A stretch of 5,782 nucleotides of DNA from Candidatus Sediminicultor tertius (GCA_003527405.1 DPXH01000040.1:1-5782), one strand, 5' to 3'. Counted from the first letter of the stretch, positions 1 to 5,300 are shown. The notes: generated from the sequence alone by a model not told the origin. Translations and numbers: made by a program.

Positions 1-12
1 CAATTTTTGGAA

Positions 13-19
13 CTCCTTT
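13..19 (-). promoter_or_regulatory. Possible Shine-Dalgarno site for a gene starting at the left edge
   Basis: The minus strand reads AAAGGAG (19-13), then nine bases later TTG at 3-1, the last codon visible. Two other genes in this window appear to use TTG with a similar site and spacing, so a following gene on the same strand may begin exactly at the edge. No coding sequence can be seen to confirm it. Confidence 0.3.
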
Positions 20-28
20 CAGTTGTTC

Positions 29-89
29 AGTTGCAAGATGCAAGTTACAAGATGCAAGATTATTTAGTTAGCCGGTTACCCTGTTTGCC
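29..89 (+). repeat. Mixed 7-bp and 8-bp degenerate tandem units
   Basis: Bases 29-63 hold 7-bp units AGTTGCA, AGATGCA, AGTTACA, AGATGCA, AGATTAT. They are followed at 66-89 by AGTTAGCC, GGTTACC and CTGTTTGCC, related to the GTTNNCC array at 1192-1239. The same two repeat types are thus neighbours at both sites, in opposite order. Confidence 0.55.
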
Positions 90-98
90 AGAGGGTAT

Positions 99-210
99 AT
101 GGGGTCAAATCTTTATTATTGACAAATAATTAAAGTGAGCTTATTATCTGTTTATTGTAGGAGCATTAATAAGTAAATATAATTTGTCAATAATAAAGAT
201 TTGACCCCAT
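99..210. mobile_element. 112-bp MITE-like element with perfect 29-bp inverted repeats
   Basis: Bases 99-127 and 182-210 are perfect inverted complements over 29 bp, starting ATGGGGTCAAATC and ending TTGACAAAT. The 54-bp centre holds a second small stem, CTTATTA (140-146) with TAATAAG (167-173). There is no coding capacity. The end GGGGTCAAATC resembles repeats I recall near IS200-like/REP-associated (Y1) transposase genes in other genomes, but no database check was possible. Lying ten bases after the short wzz stop, the transcript would fold into a very stable hairpin that could protect or end the mRNA. Confidence 0.7.
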
Positions 211-219
211 TACTTCTAA

Positions 220-1041
220 TTAACTTTTTCCTTTTTGCCAGAATTCGAGGAAGAAAGCGACAAAGATACCTACAAAAAGACCCAACACCCCGGCAATTAA
301 GATGTTTAATTTTTTGTTTGGTTTAATGGGTGCAGCAGGCAATTGAGCATAATTTATGACTTTAAAGTCCTCACAATCTTTTAAACTTGCTTTAAGACTA
401 TTTGCCTGGTCACTTAAATCATTATATAACTCTCTCTCAGTAACCGATGAGCTTAATAATAAACTGGTCTGAAACTGCCTTTCACCTTCTGATAATTCTT
501 TGGTTACAGCAATTTTCTTTTTGGTCTTTTCAATCTCCTGAATGTTTTTCTCAAATTCAGTAATCTGCTCATCTATGATTTTTAATCGGTCTTCGACGAG
601 CTTTAATTTTTCCTGGTATTCATCTTGATTCTGTTCTATGAAGACTTCCACTATATTTTCTACTAAACTTTTTGCTTTTTCCGAGGAATCTGCTGTTACT
701 GATACTTCTATAAAATTGGTATCCTTTAGGTTTTTTACCTCTATCCAGGATTTTAATTGCTCGGAGCTTATTTCTAAACCCATCCGATTAATCACTTCAT
801 CCAATACGACATTACTTTTTATAATTTCTAGAGCTTCAGTAATATTGATAACCGACCGGCCATCTATCTTAGCCACACTAAAGACTGTGGAGGATTGATA
901 GACGGGGGATAGGGCGAAATAACTTACCAGGGCGGAGGTGATTACCGCAATTAAAAAGATTAAAATAATGATGCCTTTTCTTTTTAGTAAGACATTGATG
1001 TATTCACGTAGATCAATTTCTTCTTCTTGTGGTTCTACCAT
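220..1041 (-). CDS. Short Wzz-like chain-length determinant / polysaccharide co-polymerase
   Basis: This inner-membrane protein of 273 residues probably controls polysaccharide chain length. It begins MVEPQEEEIDLREYINVLLKRKG, the usual acidic start and basic turn before TM1 (about 23-43), then the SPVYQSS motif and the Wzz N-terminal domain. A charged coiled-coil segment follows (about 150-200: KLKLVEDRLKIIDEQ and similar heptads). Near the C-terminus are the proline motif LPAAPIKPNKK (234-244) and TM2 (245-264), then only a nine-residue tail LEFWQKGKS. It has no kinase domain and lacks the long cytoplasmic tail of the upstream GumC/Wzz protein, so it may not recruit the kinase. It is separated from the phosphatase gene by 779 bases of repeats and could have its own promoter, but none is clear. 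A 29-bp inverted-repeat element begins ten bases after its stop. It is also a possible substitute for the frameshifted homologue. Confidence 0.88.
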   Translation of the reverse strand: MVEPQEEEIDLREYINVLLKRKGIIILIFLIAVITSALVSYFALSPVYQSSTVFSVAKIDGRSVINITEALEIIKSNVVLDEVINRMGLEISSEQLKSWIEVKNLKDTNFIEVSVTADSSEKAKSLVENIVEVFIEQNQDEYQEKLKLVEDRLKIIDEQITEFEKNIQEIEKTKKKIAVTKELSEGERQFQTSLLLSSSVTERELYNDLSDQANSLKASLKDCEDFKVINYAQLPAAPIKPNKKLNILIAGVLGLFVGIFVAFFLEFWQKGKS

Positions 1042-1050
1042 TTTAAAATA

Positions 1051-1055
1051 CCTCC
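1051..1055 (-). promoter_or_regulatory. Shine-Dalgarno site that places the short wzz start at ATG 1041
   Basis: The coding strand reads GGAGG nine bases before the ATG at 1041-1039. A longer frame from an ATG at 1101 would add 20 residues (MLYTITIYDILILKK...) unlike any Wzz N-terminus and would run through this site, so it is rejected as the start. Confidence 0.8.
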
Positions 1056-1128
1056 ATTTTTTTAGTATAAGTATATCGTATATAGTAATAGTATATAGCA
1101 TTTTAGATTAATTGGCTAATTTTAAATC

Positions 1129-1186
1129 TACCGATCTTCCAATCAATGTCAATCTGCCAATCGGCCTATCACCCAATCAGCCAATC
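1129..1186 (+). repeat. Degenerate 8-bp tandem array, CCAATC type
   Basis: Seven units, six of 8 bp and one of 10 bp, each end in (A/T/G)ATC: taCCGATC, ttCCAATC, aatgTCAATC, tgCCAATC, ggCCTATC, acCCAATC, agCCAATC. The array is followed after five bases by the GTTNNCC-type array. Confidence 0.6.
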
Positions 1187-1191
1187 GTTTT

Positions 1192-1239
1192 AGTTTACCA
1201 GTTAGCCCGTTTATCGGTTGGCCGGTTTACCAGTTAACC
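1192..1239 (+). repeat. Degenerate 8-bp tandem array, GTTNNCC type, six units
   Basis: Six contiguous 8-bp units: AGTTTACC, AGTTAGCC, CGTTTATC, GGTTGGCC, GGTTTACC, AGTTAACC. The positions GTT and the final C are invariant. Related units recur at 66-89. Confidence 0.65.
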
Positions 1240-1242
1240 AAC

Positions 1243-1277
1243 AAGTTGCAAGATATAAGATTTAAGTTGCAAGTTAA
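1243..1277 (+). repeat. AAGTTGC-type heptad array, five units
   Basis: Five contiguous 7-bp units, AAGTTGC, AAGATAT, AAGATTT, AAGTTGC, AAGTTAA, share the core AAG(A/T)T. The same type of array occurs at 29-63. The last unit runs into the REPIN-like element. Confidence 0.65.
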
Positions 1278-1336
1278 GGTAGCGACACGGCGTGCCGTGT
1301 TGAAAGATAAGACACGACACGCTGTGTCTCTACCTT
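1276..1336. repeat. REPIN-like inverted pair of GTAG-tagged palindromes
   Basis: A 25-bp arm (1276-1300) and its complement (1312-1336) match at 22 of 25 positions around an 11-base loop. Each arm starts AAGGTAG and contains its own small palindrome (left arm ACACGGC-GT-GCCGTGT). Two REP-like units in inverted orientation with GTAG at their outer ends is the layout of a REPIN. No transposase is encoded in the window, so any movement would need a helper elsewhere. Confidence 0.7.
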
Positions 1337-1432
1337 ATTAAACGAAAAACAAAAAATCATAATTCAAAACTTATAGAATTTTTCGGTCGACCAGTCCAAA
1401 TAAATTCATGTATAGTGTGCGTAAATGTTATA

Positions 1433-1480
1433 GATTCCCGCTGCAGTTTACACTCACGAAAGTGGGTGCGGGAATGACAA
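1433..1480. repeat. GATTCCCGC...GCGGGAATGACA palindromic repeat
   Basis: Outer arms ATTCCCGC (1434-1441) and GCGGGAAT (1468-1475) are perfect complements. Inside them CACTCAC (1451-1457) pairs with GTGGGTG (1462-1468), with one G-T wobble, around a GAAA loop. The tail AATGACA is shared with the decayed copies at 1676-1770. Palindromes with this GCGGGAATGACA end are common in bacterial intergenic DNA as far as I recall. Confidence 0.6.
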
Positions 1481-1491
1481 AGAAAACAGAC

Positions 1492-1515
1492 GGGTTCGAT
1501 GAATCGAACCCCTAC
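1492..1515 (-). repeat. REP-like hairpin with GTAG tag (GGGTTCGA type)
   Basis: Arms GGGTTCGA (1492-1499) and TCGAACCC (1504-1511) pair perfectly around a TGAA loop. The minus strand shows GTAG at 1515-1512 immediately before the hairpin, the same layout as the element at 1802-1824 but with an unrelated stem sequence. Confidence 0.65.
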
Positions 1516-1675
1516 CTCACCCCAACCTTAGTCCCCCTCAAGAGTGGAGGGAATATAGAAATGTTCTCCATTAAAGGTAGAGGAAATTGGGTTACTCAAT
1601 AATTTTTTAATTTTCTTTAAAATATATCCATATTTTATAACAATTATTATTAAAAAAGCAAGGAATAATATTTTC

Positions 1676-1770
1676 TGGATTCCCGTCCCTGCTTCCGCAG
1701 GGGGAAACTTGGTGTGAATGACAGAATTAATAATTTTCTTTTTCTCCTGTCATTCCTGCAAAACTTGTGC
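1676..1770. repeat. Two decayed GAATGACAG-type palindromic repeats in inverted orientation
   Basis: One copy begins with GGATTCCCG, has a hairpin CCCTGC (1687-1692) / GCAGGG (1697-1702) with a TTCC loop, and ends GAATGACAG (1716-1724). A second copy in reverse orientation begins CTGTCATTC (1747-1755), which is the exact complement of the first copy's end. Together they could fold into a larger hairpin. The related copy at 1433-1480 is better preserved. Confidence 0.5.
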
Positions 1771-1801
1771 CTATGAAAACAGGTAGCAGATATCTATTTT
1801 T

Positions 1802-1824
1802 GACAGGCGAGACGCCTGTCCTAC
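1802..1824 (-). repeat. REP-like hairpin with GTAG tag forming the phosphatase stop codon
   Basis: Arms GACAGGCG (1802-1809) and CGCCTGTC (1813-1820) pair perfectly around a three-base loop. On the minus strand the hairpin is preceded by GTAG (1824-1821), the layout of REP sequences recognised by TnpA-REP (RAYT) transposases. The TAG of this tag is the phosphatase stop codon. No T-run follows on either strand, so it is not a classical intrinsic terminator, though it may stabilise the mRNA 3' end. Confidence 0.7.
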
Positions 1825-2552
1825 GAGATAATCGTTCCTTGATTCATTATTATTTTTTGGGGATTGGTTTGGACTAAATCTAGGGCGGCATTTTGGCCAA
1901 TGATTTTGGATGCTTCTGCTACTTCTTTAGACAGAATGGGATTTCTTCCTGATTTTGAATCAGAGTGAGCATCACTGGCTATACAATAGATTAGATCATT
2001 AGCTAAAAGCTTCTGGGCAAATTTTCTGGTATTTGAGCCAAAACCACCGCACAAACTGGCAGCAGTTAATTGAGCTAAAGCACCTTTTTGAATTAAATTG
2101 GCTAATAAATAAGGTTTTCGCTGAAATTCTAAATTTCTTTCCACATGAGAAAAAATAGGAGTTATTCCCATTATTTGTATTTGAAAAAGAATTTCTTCTA
2201 TATGAAGAGGAACCTGAGTGTGGGGAAATTCTAAAAGAATATAGTTAGTCTTATTTAGGGTTAATATCTTTTGCTTTTTTATTTTTTCAATTATATCTGC
2301 ACTTAAGTGAACCTCACTTCCGGGAAGGACTTGTAAAGAAATATTGTTCTCTTTTAACTTTTGATTTAGGATTTTTACTTTTTCTTCTATAGATTTAGGG
2401 TTATTATCGTATATTCCATTAAGAGTGTGAGGGGTAGCTACGATAGTTTTTATTCCGTCTTCATAAGCCTGCTGACACATCTTTAGGGAAATTCCCCAGG
2501 AAGATGCCCCATCATCCATATTAGGAAGAATATGAGAATGAATATCAATCAT
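1821..2552 (-). CDS. cpsB: CpsB/CapC-family PHP-domain tyrosine-protein phosphatase (YwqE-like)
   Basis: This metal-dependent phosphatase removes phosphate from the tyrosine-rich tail of the BY-kinase. At 243 residues it is full length. The PHP-domain ligands fall at the positions I recall for pneumococcal CpsB in the first part of the protein: H5 and H7 (MIDIHSH), D14, H42 (VATPH), E80 (GSEVH), E108 (LLEFPH), H136 with R139 (FSHVERN), and D194 and H196 (IASDAHSD). All nine predicted metal ligands are therefore present and the enzyme should be active. It is not a low-molecular-weight (Wzb-type) phosphatase; the CX5R motif is absent. The ATG overlaps the kinase stop as ATGA and no strong separate Shine-Dalgarno site is seen, which supports translational coupling. 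The last codon and the TAG stop are part of a GTAG-tagged palindromic repeat (1802-1824), so the exact C-terminus may have been set by repeat insertion. Confidence 0.93.
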   Translation of the reverse strand: MIDIHSHILPNMDDGASSWGISLKMCQQAYEDGIKTIVATPHTLNGIYDNNPKSIEEKVKILNQKLKENNISLQVLPGSEVHLSADIIEKIKKQKILTLNKTNYILLEFPHTQVPLHIEEILFQIQIMGITPIFSHVERNLEFQRKPYLLANLIQKGALAQLTAASLCGGFGSNTRKFAQKLLANDLIYCIASDAHSDSKSGRNPILSKEVAEASKIIGQNAALDLVQTNPQKIIMNQGTIIS

Positions 2553-3280
2553 TGAGATCTTCTTTTTTTCCTTTCATCATCATAGTAGTAATAATAGTAA
2601 TAGCCTTCGCTTCCCATATCGACTTTATTTAAAATTACACCCAGTATTTTAGCCTTTACTTTTTCTAACAGTATTTTTGCTTGTTTGGCTACATCTCGAG
2701 ATACTTCTCCTACATCCAAGACTAACACTACACCATTTACCTGATTAGCTAATACTAAGGTATCAGTAACGGCAATAACTGGTGGGGAATCAAATAATAT
2801 TAGATCAGCCTGTTTTTGCAATTCTTCTATTACTTCTTGCATCTTGTTAGAACCGAGTAATTCGGAAGGATTAGGGGGGATAGGACCACTGGGAATATAA
2901 TATAAATTAGGATCAATACCACTTACTCTTCGTATTACTTCTTCTATCTTCTTATCTTCAACTAAAATATTGGTAAGTCCTGGCTTATTATTTCCTTCAA
3001 ATATTTTATGAATTACTGGTCGGCGTAAATCAGCATCTACAAGAATTACTTTATTTTCATTTTGTGCAATAGTTAGAGCTAAATTTACAGAAACGAATGA
3101 TTTTCCCGCCTCAGGAATAGGACTAGTTATCAGTAAAGTCTTCAATGGTTTATCTAAACTGGAGAATCTAATGTTAGTCCGTAAAGTACGAAAGGCTTCA
3201 CTAATTGGAGATTTTAGATCGTTTTGAACAATGAATATATTTTCAAATTCTTTATCAAGTTTTTTTAATTTTGGGGACAA
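2549..3280 (-). CDS. Cytoplasmic BY-type protein tyrosine kinase (CpsD/CapB-like)
   Basis: This is the ATP-binding half of a bacterial tyrosine kinase that autophosphorylates and, with the Wzz-type membrane partner, controls polysaccharide polymerisation and export. With the TTG start it has 243 residues, normal for a separate kinase subunit. Visible motifs: E28-x2-R31-x2-R34 within SEAFRTLRTNI (the oligomerisation motif), Walker A at 53-61 (SPIPEAGKS), Walker A' at 78-88 (VILVDADLRRP), Walker B at 158-167 (ADLILFDSPP), and a C-terminal cluster of seven consecutive tyrosines (227-233) followed by an acidic then basic tail. The Walker A loop reads PEAGKS rather than the usual PGEGKS, with the catalytic GKS retained. 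It follows the Wzz-type modulator and overlaps the phosphatase by four bases (ATGA), so the two are probably translationally coupled. An ATG at 3295 would add five residues but overlaps the Shine-Dalgarno site. Function is confident; the substrate beyond itself is unknown. Confidence 0.92.
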   Translation of the reverse strand: MSPKLKKLDKEFENIFIVQNDLKSPISEAFRTLRTNIRFSSLDKPLKTLLITSPIPEAGKSFVSVNLALTIAQNENKVILVDADLRRPVIHKIFEGNNKPGLTNILVEDKKIEEVIRRVSGIDPNLYYIPSGPIPPNPSELLGSNKMQEVIEELQKQADLILFDSPPVIAVTDTLVLANQVNGVVLVLDVGEVSRDVAKQAKILLEKVKAKILGVILNKVDMGSEGYYYYYYYDDERKKRRSQ

Positions 3281-3286
3281 TTTTTT

Positions 3287-3293
3287 CACCTCC
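3287..3293 (-). promoter_or_regulatory. Shine-Dalgarno site that places the kinase start at TTG 3280
   Basis: The coding strand reads ATGGAGGTGAAAAAATTG. The perfect GGAGGTG overlaps the upstream ATG (3295-3293), which itself has no purine-rich site before it. With the GGAGG core, the TTG at 3280-3278 has an eight-base spacing. The upstream ATG is more likely part of the ribosome binding site than a start codon. Confidence 0.65.
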
Positions 3294-3300
3294 ATTTATA

Positions 3301-3314
3301 TTAGTCGTTAGTAT
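3301..3314 (+). repeat. Short heptad copy TTAGTCGTTAGTAT at the end of the GumC/Wzz gene
   Basis: These 14 bases are identical to 4892-4905 inside the six-unit array. They cover the last codon and the stop of the GumC/Wzz gene (TAC TAA on the coding strand at 3313-3308) and lie just upstream of the kinase Shine-Dalgarno site. The repeat therefore forms the end of the reading frame. Confidence 0.7.
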
Positions 3315-4863
3315 CTTCTTTTAGAATTGATTTTTGGAATTATTCCTATTACTGGTAATCCTAAATAACGCTCTACGTCTTCGGTATTTTTAATGGTGTT
3401 GTCCATATATTCTCCAAAGAAAGCCGCCATAAATCCGACCATTAAGCCTAAAATTCCACCGATTAAGAGATTCAATTTCTTATTAGGATTTATAGGGCTA
3501 TCGGGTGCAAAAGCCTTATCTATTATTCTTATATCTCCTAATTCCATTACCTCATTTATTCGAGCTTCCTGATATTTCTCCAATAATAAGAGGTAAATAT
3601 TTTCAGATACCTTTACAGCTCGTTCTAAACGGGCAAGGTGTAATTCTTTATCTGGTAATTTTTCTAAACGATTCTCATATTCTTTTATGGTTTTAGATAT
3701 AGCTTCTTTTTTAGTATTTAAAGAAATTGTATTGGTTTCTAACGTAACTATCTGAGCCAGGAGACTTTGGTAAATAGGATTTCGAGTAGAAACTTTCGAA
3801 CCGACAATCTCTGCTACTTTTTCACTTATCTTATTTTTAGTTTCTTTAATCTTAATCTCTACTTCGGTTACCTGTGAACTTCCTCTGGTATATTTTTCCA
3901 ATAGAGCAGGGAGTTGTATTTCTAAGGAAACTAATTGACTTTGTAATTGTTGAACTATGGGATTATTAGTAATTGTTTCTGAAGAGATATAAGTCTCTGC
4001 CTGTTTTTCTAACTGTTTGCGAACTTCAATCAATTTTGCTTTGTTTTCAGCAATTTGAGTATCAACTTCAGCTTCTTGCGACTGGAAATTTGCCAATTGC
4101 TCGATATTTATTTTGGTTTCTTCATCTAAATATAAGATATTCTCCTGCTGTTTATATTGTAATTTTTCTTCTTCACCTTGTTTAAGTTCTTTTTCTTTTT
4201 CCAGCAACTGCTCTTCAATGAATTTTTTTGCTTCAGTTGCTCGAGAACGATTTATAATGCGTGATTCTTCTACAAAAACATTAGCGGTGGTATTGGCTAT
4301 TAGGGCTGCTAATTGGGGATTAATATTTTCAGAGTTGATTTCTATAATATTAGTATTCTTCACTGCGTTGACCGATATTGAACCTCTTATTTGTTTAACT
4401 ATTTTATCAAAGTTTGATTTTTCTTCATCATTATTTTTTTGTTATTTACGCCTAATAAAGAGTCAACAAAGCGTTTTAGACCTAATTTATCTAATATATT
4501 AATTAGCCATCTAAAAGTTTCTTTTTTCTTCTCAAAGTTTTGTGCTTTGGCCTTTTCGAAAATATCCTGTGGTAATTTTTTTACTATCCCTTCAGCTATA
4601 CTATAACTTTTTAATATTTCAATTTGGGTTTCGATCTCATCTGCTCTGCCAAAGATAATATCCCCCTCTGCTCCACCAAATATAGCCTGAGGTGTACTAC
4701 TTTTAGAAAGCAAAACTGTGGTAGAAGCTTTATAAACTGGTGGCATTAAGAAATTTGCTATAAAAACAGCTACAATGGCGGTAATAAATATTGTAATTAT
4801 AGTCCATTTTCTTTTGCGTAAGACTCGTATATAGTCTTGTAGGGATATTTCTTCTTCTTCCAA
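3308..4863 (-). CDS. GumC/Wzz-type polysaccharide co-polymerase and BY-kinase modulator, split by a -1 frameshift
   Basis: This inner-membrane protein sets polysaccharide chain length and activates the cytoplasmic tyrosine kinase encoded just downstream. Two overlapping frames make one protein of about 518 residues. Frame 1 (TTG 4863 to a TAG at 4399) holds the Wzz N-terminal domain: the acidic start EEEEISLQDYIRVLRKRK, TM1 at about 20-40, and the PPVYKAS motif. Frame 2 continues from QIRGSISVNAVKNTNIIEI through a long periplasmic coiled coil, the GNVR-type segment LARLERAVKVSENIYLLLLEKYQEARI, the proline motif SPINPNKK (about 456-463), TM2 (about 464-483), and a cytoplasmic tail DNTIKNTEDVERYLGLPVIGIIPKI that normally contacts the kinase. 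The frames join in an A7 run (4440-4434); one extra A, or a -1 slip, gives the uninterrupted sequence VNNKKNNDEEKSNFDKIVKQI. The GTG at 4363 that opens a long second frame is internal and not a real start. Without correction, only the 154-residue N-terminal part would be made. Family certain; whether it is functional is open. Confidence 0.85.
4434..4440 (-). other. A7 homopolymer at the frameshift point
   Basis: The coding strand reads AAC, then seven A, then TAATGATGAAG. Seven A keep frame 1 and lead to KIMMKKNQTLIK and a stop. Eight A, or a -1 slip on the tandem AAA AAA lysine codons, would enter the downstream frame at AAT AAT GAT GAA with no loss of family sequence. This is the exact site where an indel, sequencing error, transcriptional slippage or ribosomal slippage must act. 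Confidence 0.8.
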
Positions 4864-4872
4864 AAAAATCAA

Positions 4873-4878
4873 CTCCTT
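4873..4878 (-). promoter_or_regulatory. Shine-Dalgarno site that places the GumC/Wzz start at TTG 4863
   Basis: The coding strand reads AAGGAG at 4878-4873. It directly abuts a TTG at 4872-4870, which is therefore too close to serve as start, but lies nine bases before the in-frame TTG at 4863-4861. The second TTG gives MEEEEISLQDYIRVLRKRK, which matches the N-terminus of the second Wzz protein (EEEIDLREYINVLLKRK). Confidence 0.65.
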
Positions 4879-4885
4879 GATTTTT

Positions 4886-4927
4886 TAGTATTTAGTCGTT
4901 AGTATTTAGTATTTAGTATTTAGTTTT
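4886..4927 (+). repeat. TAGTATT heptad tandem array, six units
   Basis: Six contiguous 7-bp units: TAGTATT, TAGTCGT, TAGTATT, TAGTATT, TAGTATT, TAGTTTT. They lie between the end of the four-helix-bundle pseudogene (stop at 4928-4930) and the Shine-Dalgarno site of the GumC/Wzz gene. The orientation is opposite to the three-unit array at 5301-5321. The unit pair containing TAGTCGT is repeated exactly (14 bases) at 3301-3314. Confidence 0.85.
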
Positions 4928-5268
4928 TTAATCAAACTCATTGTCATTGCAAATTTCATCAATTTCGCTTAACAGTTTATTAGCTTCTTCACTATTAAAA
5001 TAACTTAGACGAGAAGCAATGATAAGCTGTGTACTTAACTCAGAGCAACTTCCAAGAGAAATGTATAGAAATTGTTTATATTCTTTATCATGAAGCCTGG
5101 TAAATCCCTCTGCTATATTGGAAGGTATCGAAACCGCTGCTCATCTCATTTGACTTGTCAGACCATACAATTCTTCTTTAGGAAAAGATTTAGTCAACTA
5201 TATATATCTTCGACTAATTTAATACTCCTTTTCCATATATCCAAATCCTTATAACTTTTTATTTTCAT
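4928..5268 (-). pseudogene. Four-helix-bundle (S23/IVS-type) protein, inactivated by a frameshift and an in-frame TGA
   Basis: Reading from the ATG at 5268 gives MKIKSYKDLDIWKRSIKLVEDIY and then a stop. Shifting one base restores the family sequence LTKSFPKEELYGLTSQMR, then TGA (5141-5143), then AAVSIPSNIAEGFTRL and a normal C-terminus ending IDEICNDNEFD and TAA at 4928-4930. The motifs DLxIWKxS, LTxxFPxEExYGLTxQMRRAAxSIPxNIAEG and the helical tail are diagnostic of the four-helix-bundle family (the protein encoded in 23S rRNA intervening sequences, also related to Avd of diversity-generating retroelements). The span of 341 bases is exactly one base short of 114 codons, so a one-base deletion near 5196 is the simplest explanation; the TGA replaces the second arginine of QMRR. 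Two independent lesions argue for a real pseudogene rather than one sequencing error. It sits between wza and the Wzz gene, flanked by inverted heptad arrays, which suggests it arrived as a cassette. The cellular role of free-standing members is not established. Confidence 0.85.
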
Positions 5269-5300
5269 AATTAATTCTCTCTTCTTCCCTCCTCACTATA

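Larger units (their letters stand above)
1042..1820. other. Gene-free 779-bp region filled with palindromes and tandem repeats
   Basis: No convincing coding sequence is seen on either strand between the phosphatase and the second wzz. The stretch holds, from the wzz side: an AT-rich leader with several TATACT-like boxes (about 1060-1100) but no clear -35 partner, so any promoter for wzz is only possible; CCAATC-type 8-bp units; GTTNNCC-type 8-bp units; AAGTTGC-type 7-bp units; a REPIN-like inverted pair; an unremarkable AT-rich stretch (about 1340-1430); a GGAATGACA-type palindrome; a GTAG-tagged hairpin; a C-rich/G-rich short hairpin (1535-1551); AT-rich sequence (about 1590-1670); and two decayed GAATGACAG-type copies in opposite orientation. 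Some elements are listed separately. Confidence 0.75.

Noticed and set aside
29..63. CRISPR-like repeats
   Set aside because: The units are 7 bp, degenerate and contiguous, with no spacers of constant length.
1042..1101. Longer start of the short wzz gene at ATG 1101
   Set aside because: It adds 20 residues unlike Wzz proteins and passes through the strong GGAGG site nine bases before ATG 1041.
1408..1602. Open frame of 64 codons on the plus strand
   Set aside because: It runs through two palindromic repeats and a C-rich hairpin; its composition comes from the repeats and no ribosome binding site or known family is seen.
1802..1820. Intrinsic transcription terminator after the phosphatase
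   Set aside because: The hairpin is good, but neither strand has a T-run following it; on the minus strand it is followed by A residues.
3308..4363. Separate gene starting at GTG 4363
   Set aside because: The frame extends upstream with clear family sequence (QIRGSISVNAVKNTNIIEI), and no ribosome binding site precedes the GTG; it is the second half of a frameshifted gene.
4113..4502. Plus-strand frame of 129 codons, and similar plus-strand frames at 638-898, 3505-3696, 3973-4185 and 5072-5254
   Set aside because: They lie antisense to well-recognised minus-strand genes or the pseudogene and have no family resemblance or start signals.
5141..5143. TGA as a recoded sense codon in the four-helix-bundle gene
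   Set aside because: The gene also has a frameshift, the family has arginine here, and TGA serves as the kinase stop at the ATGA overlap, so the standard code is preferred.
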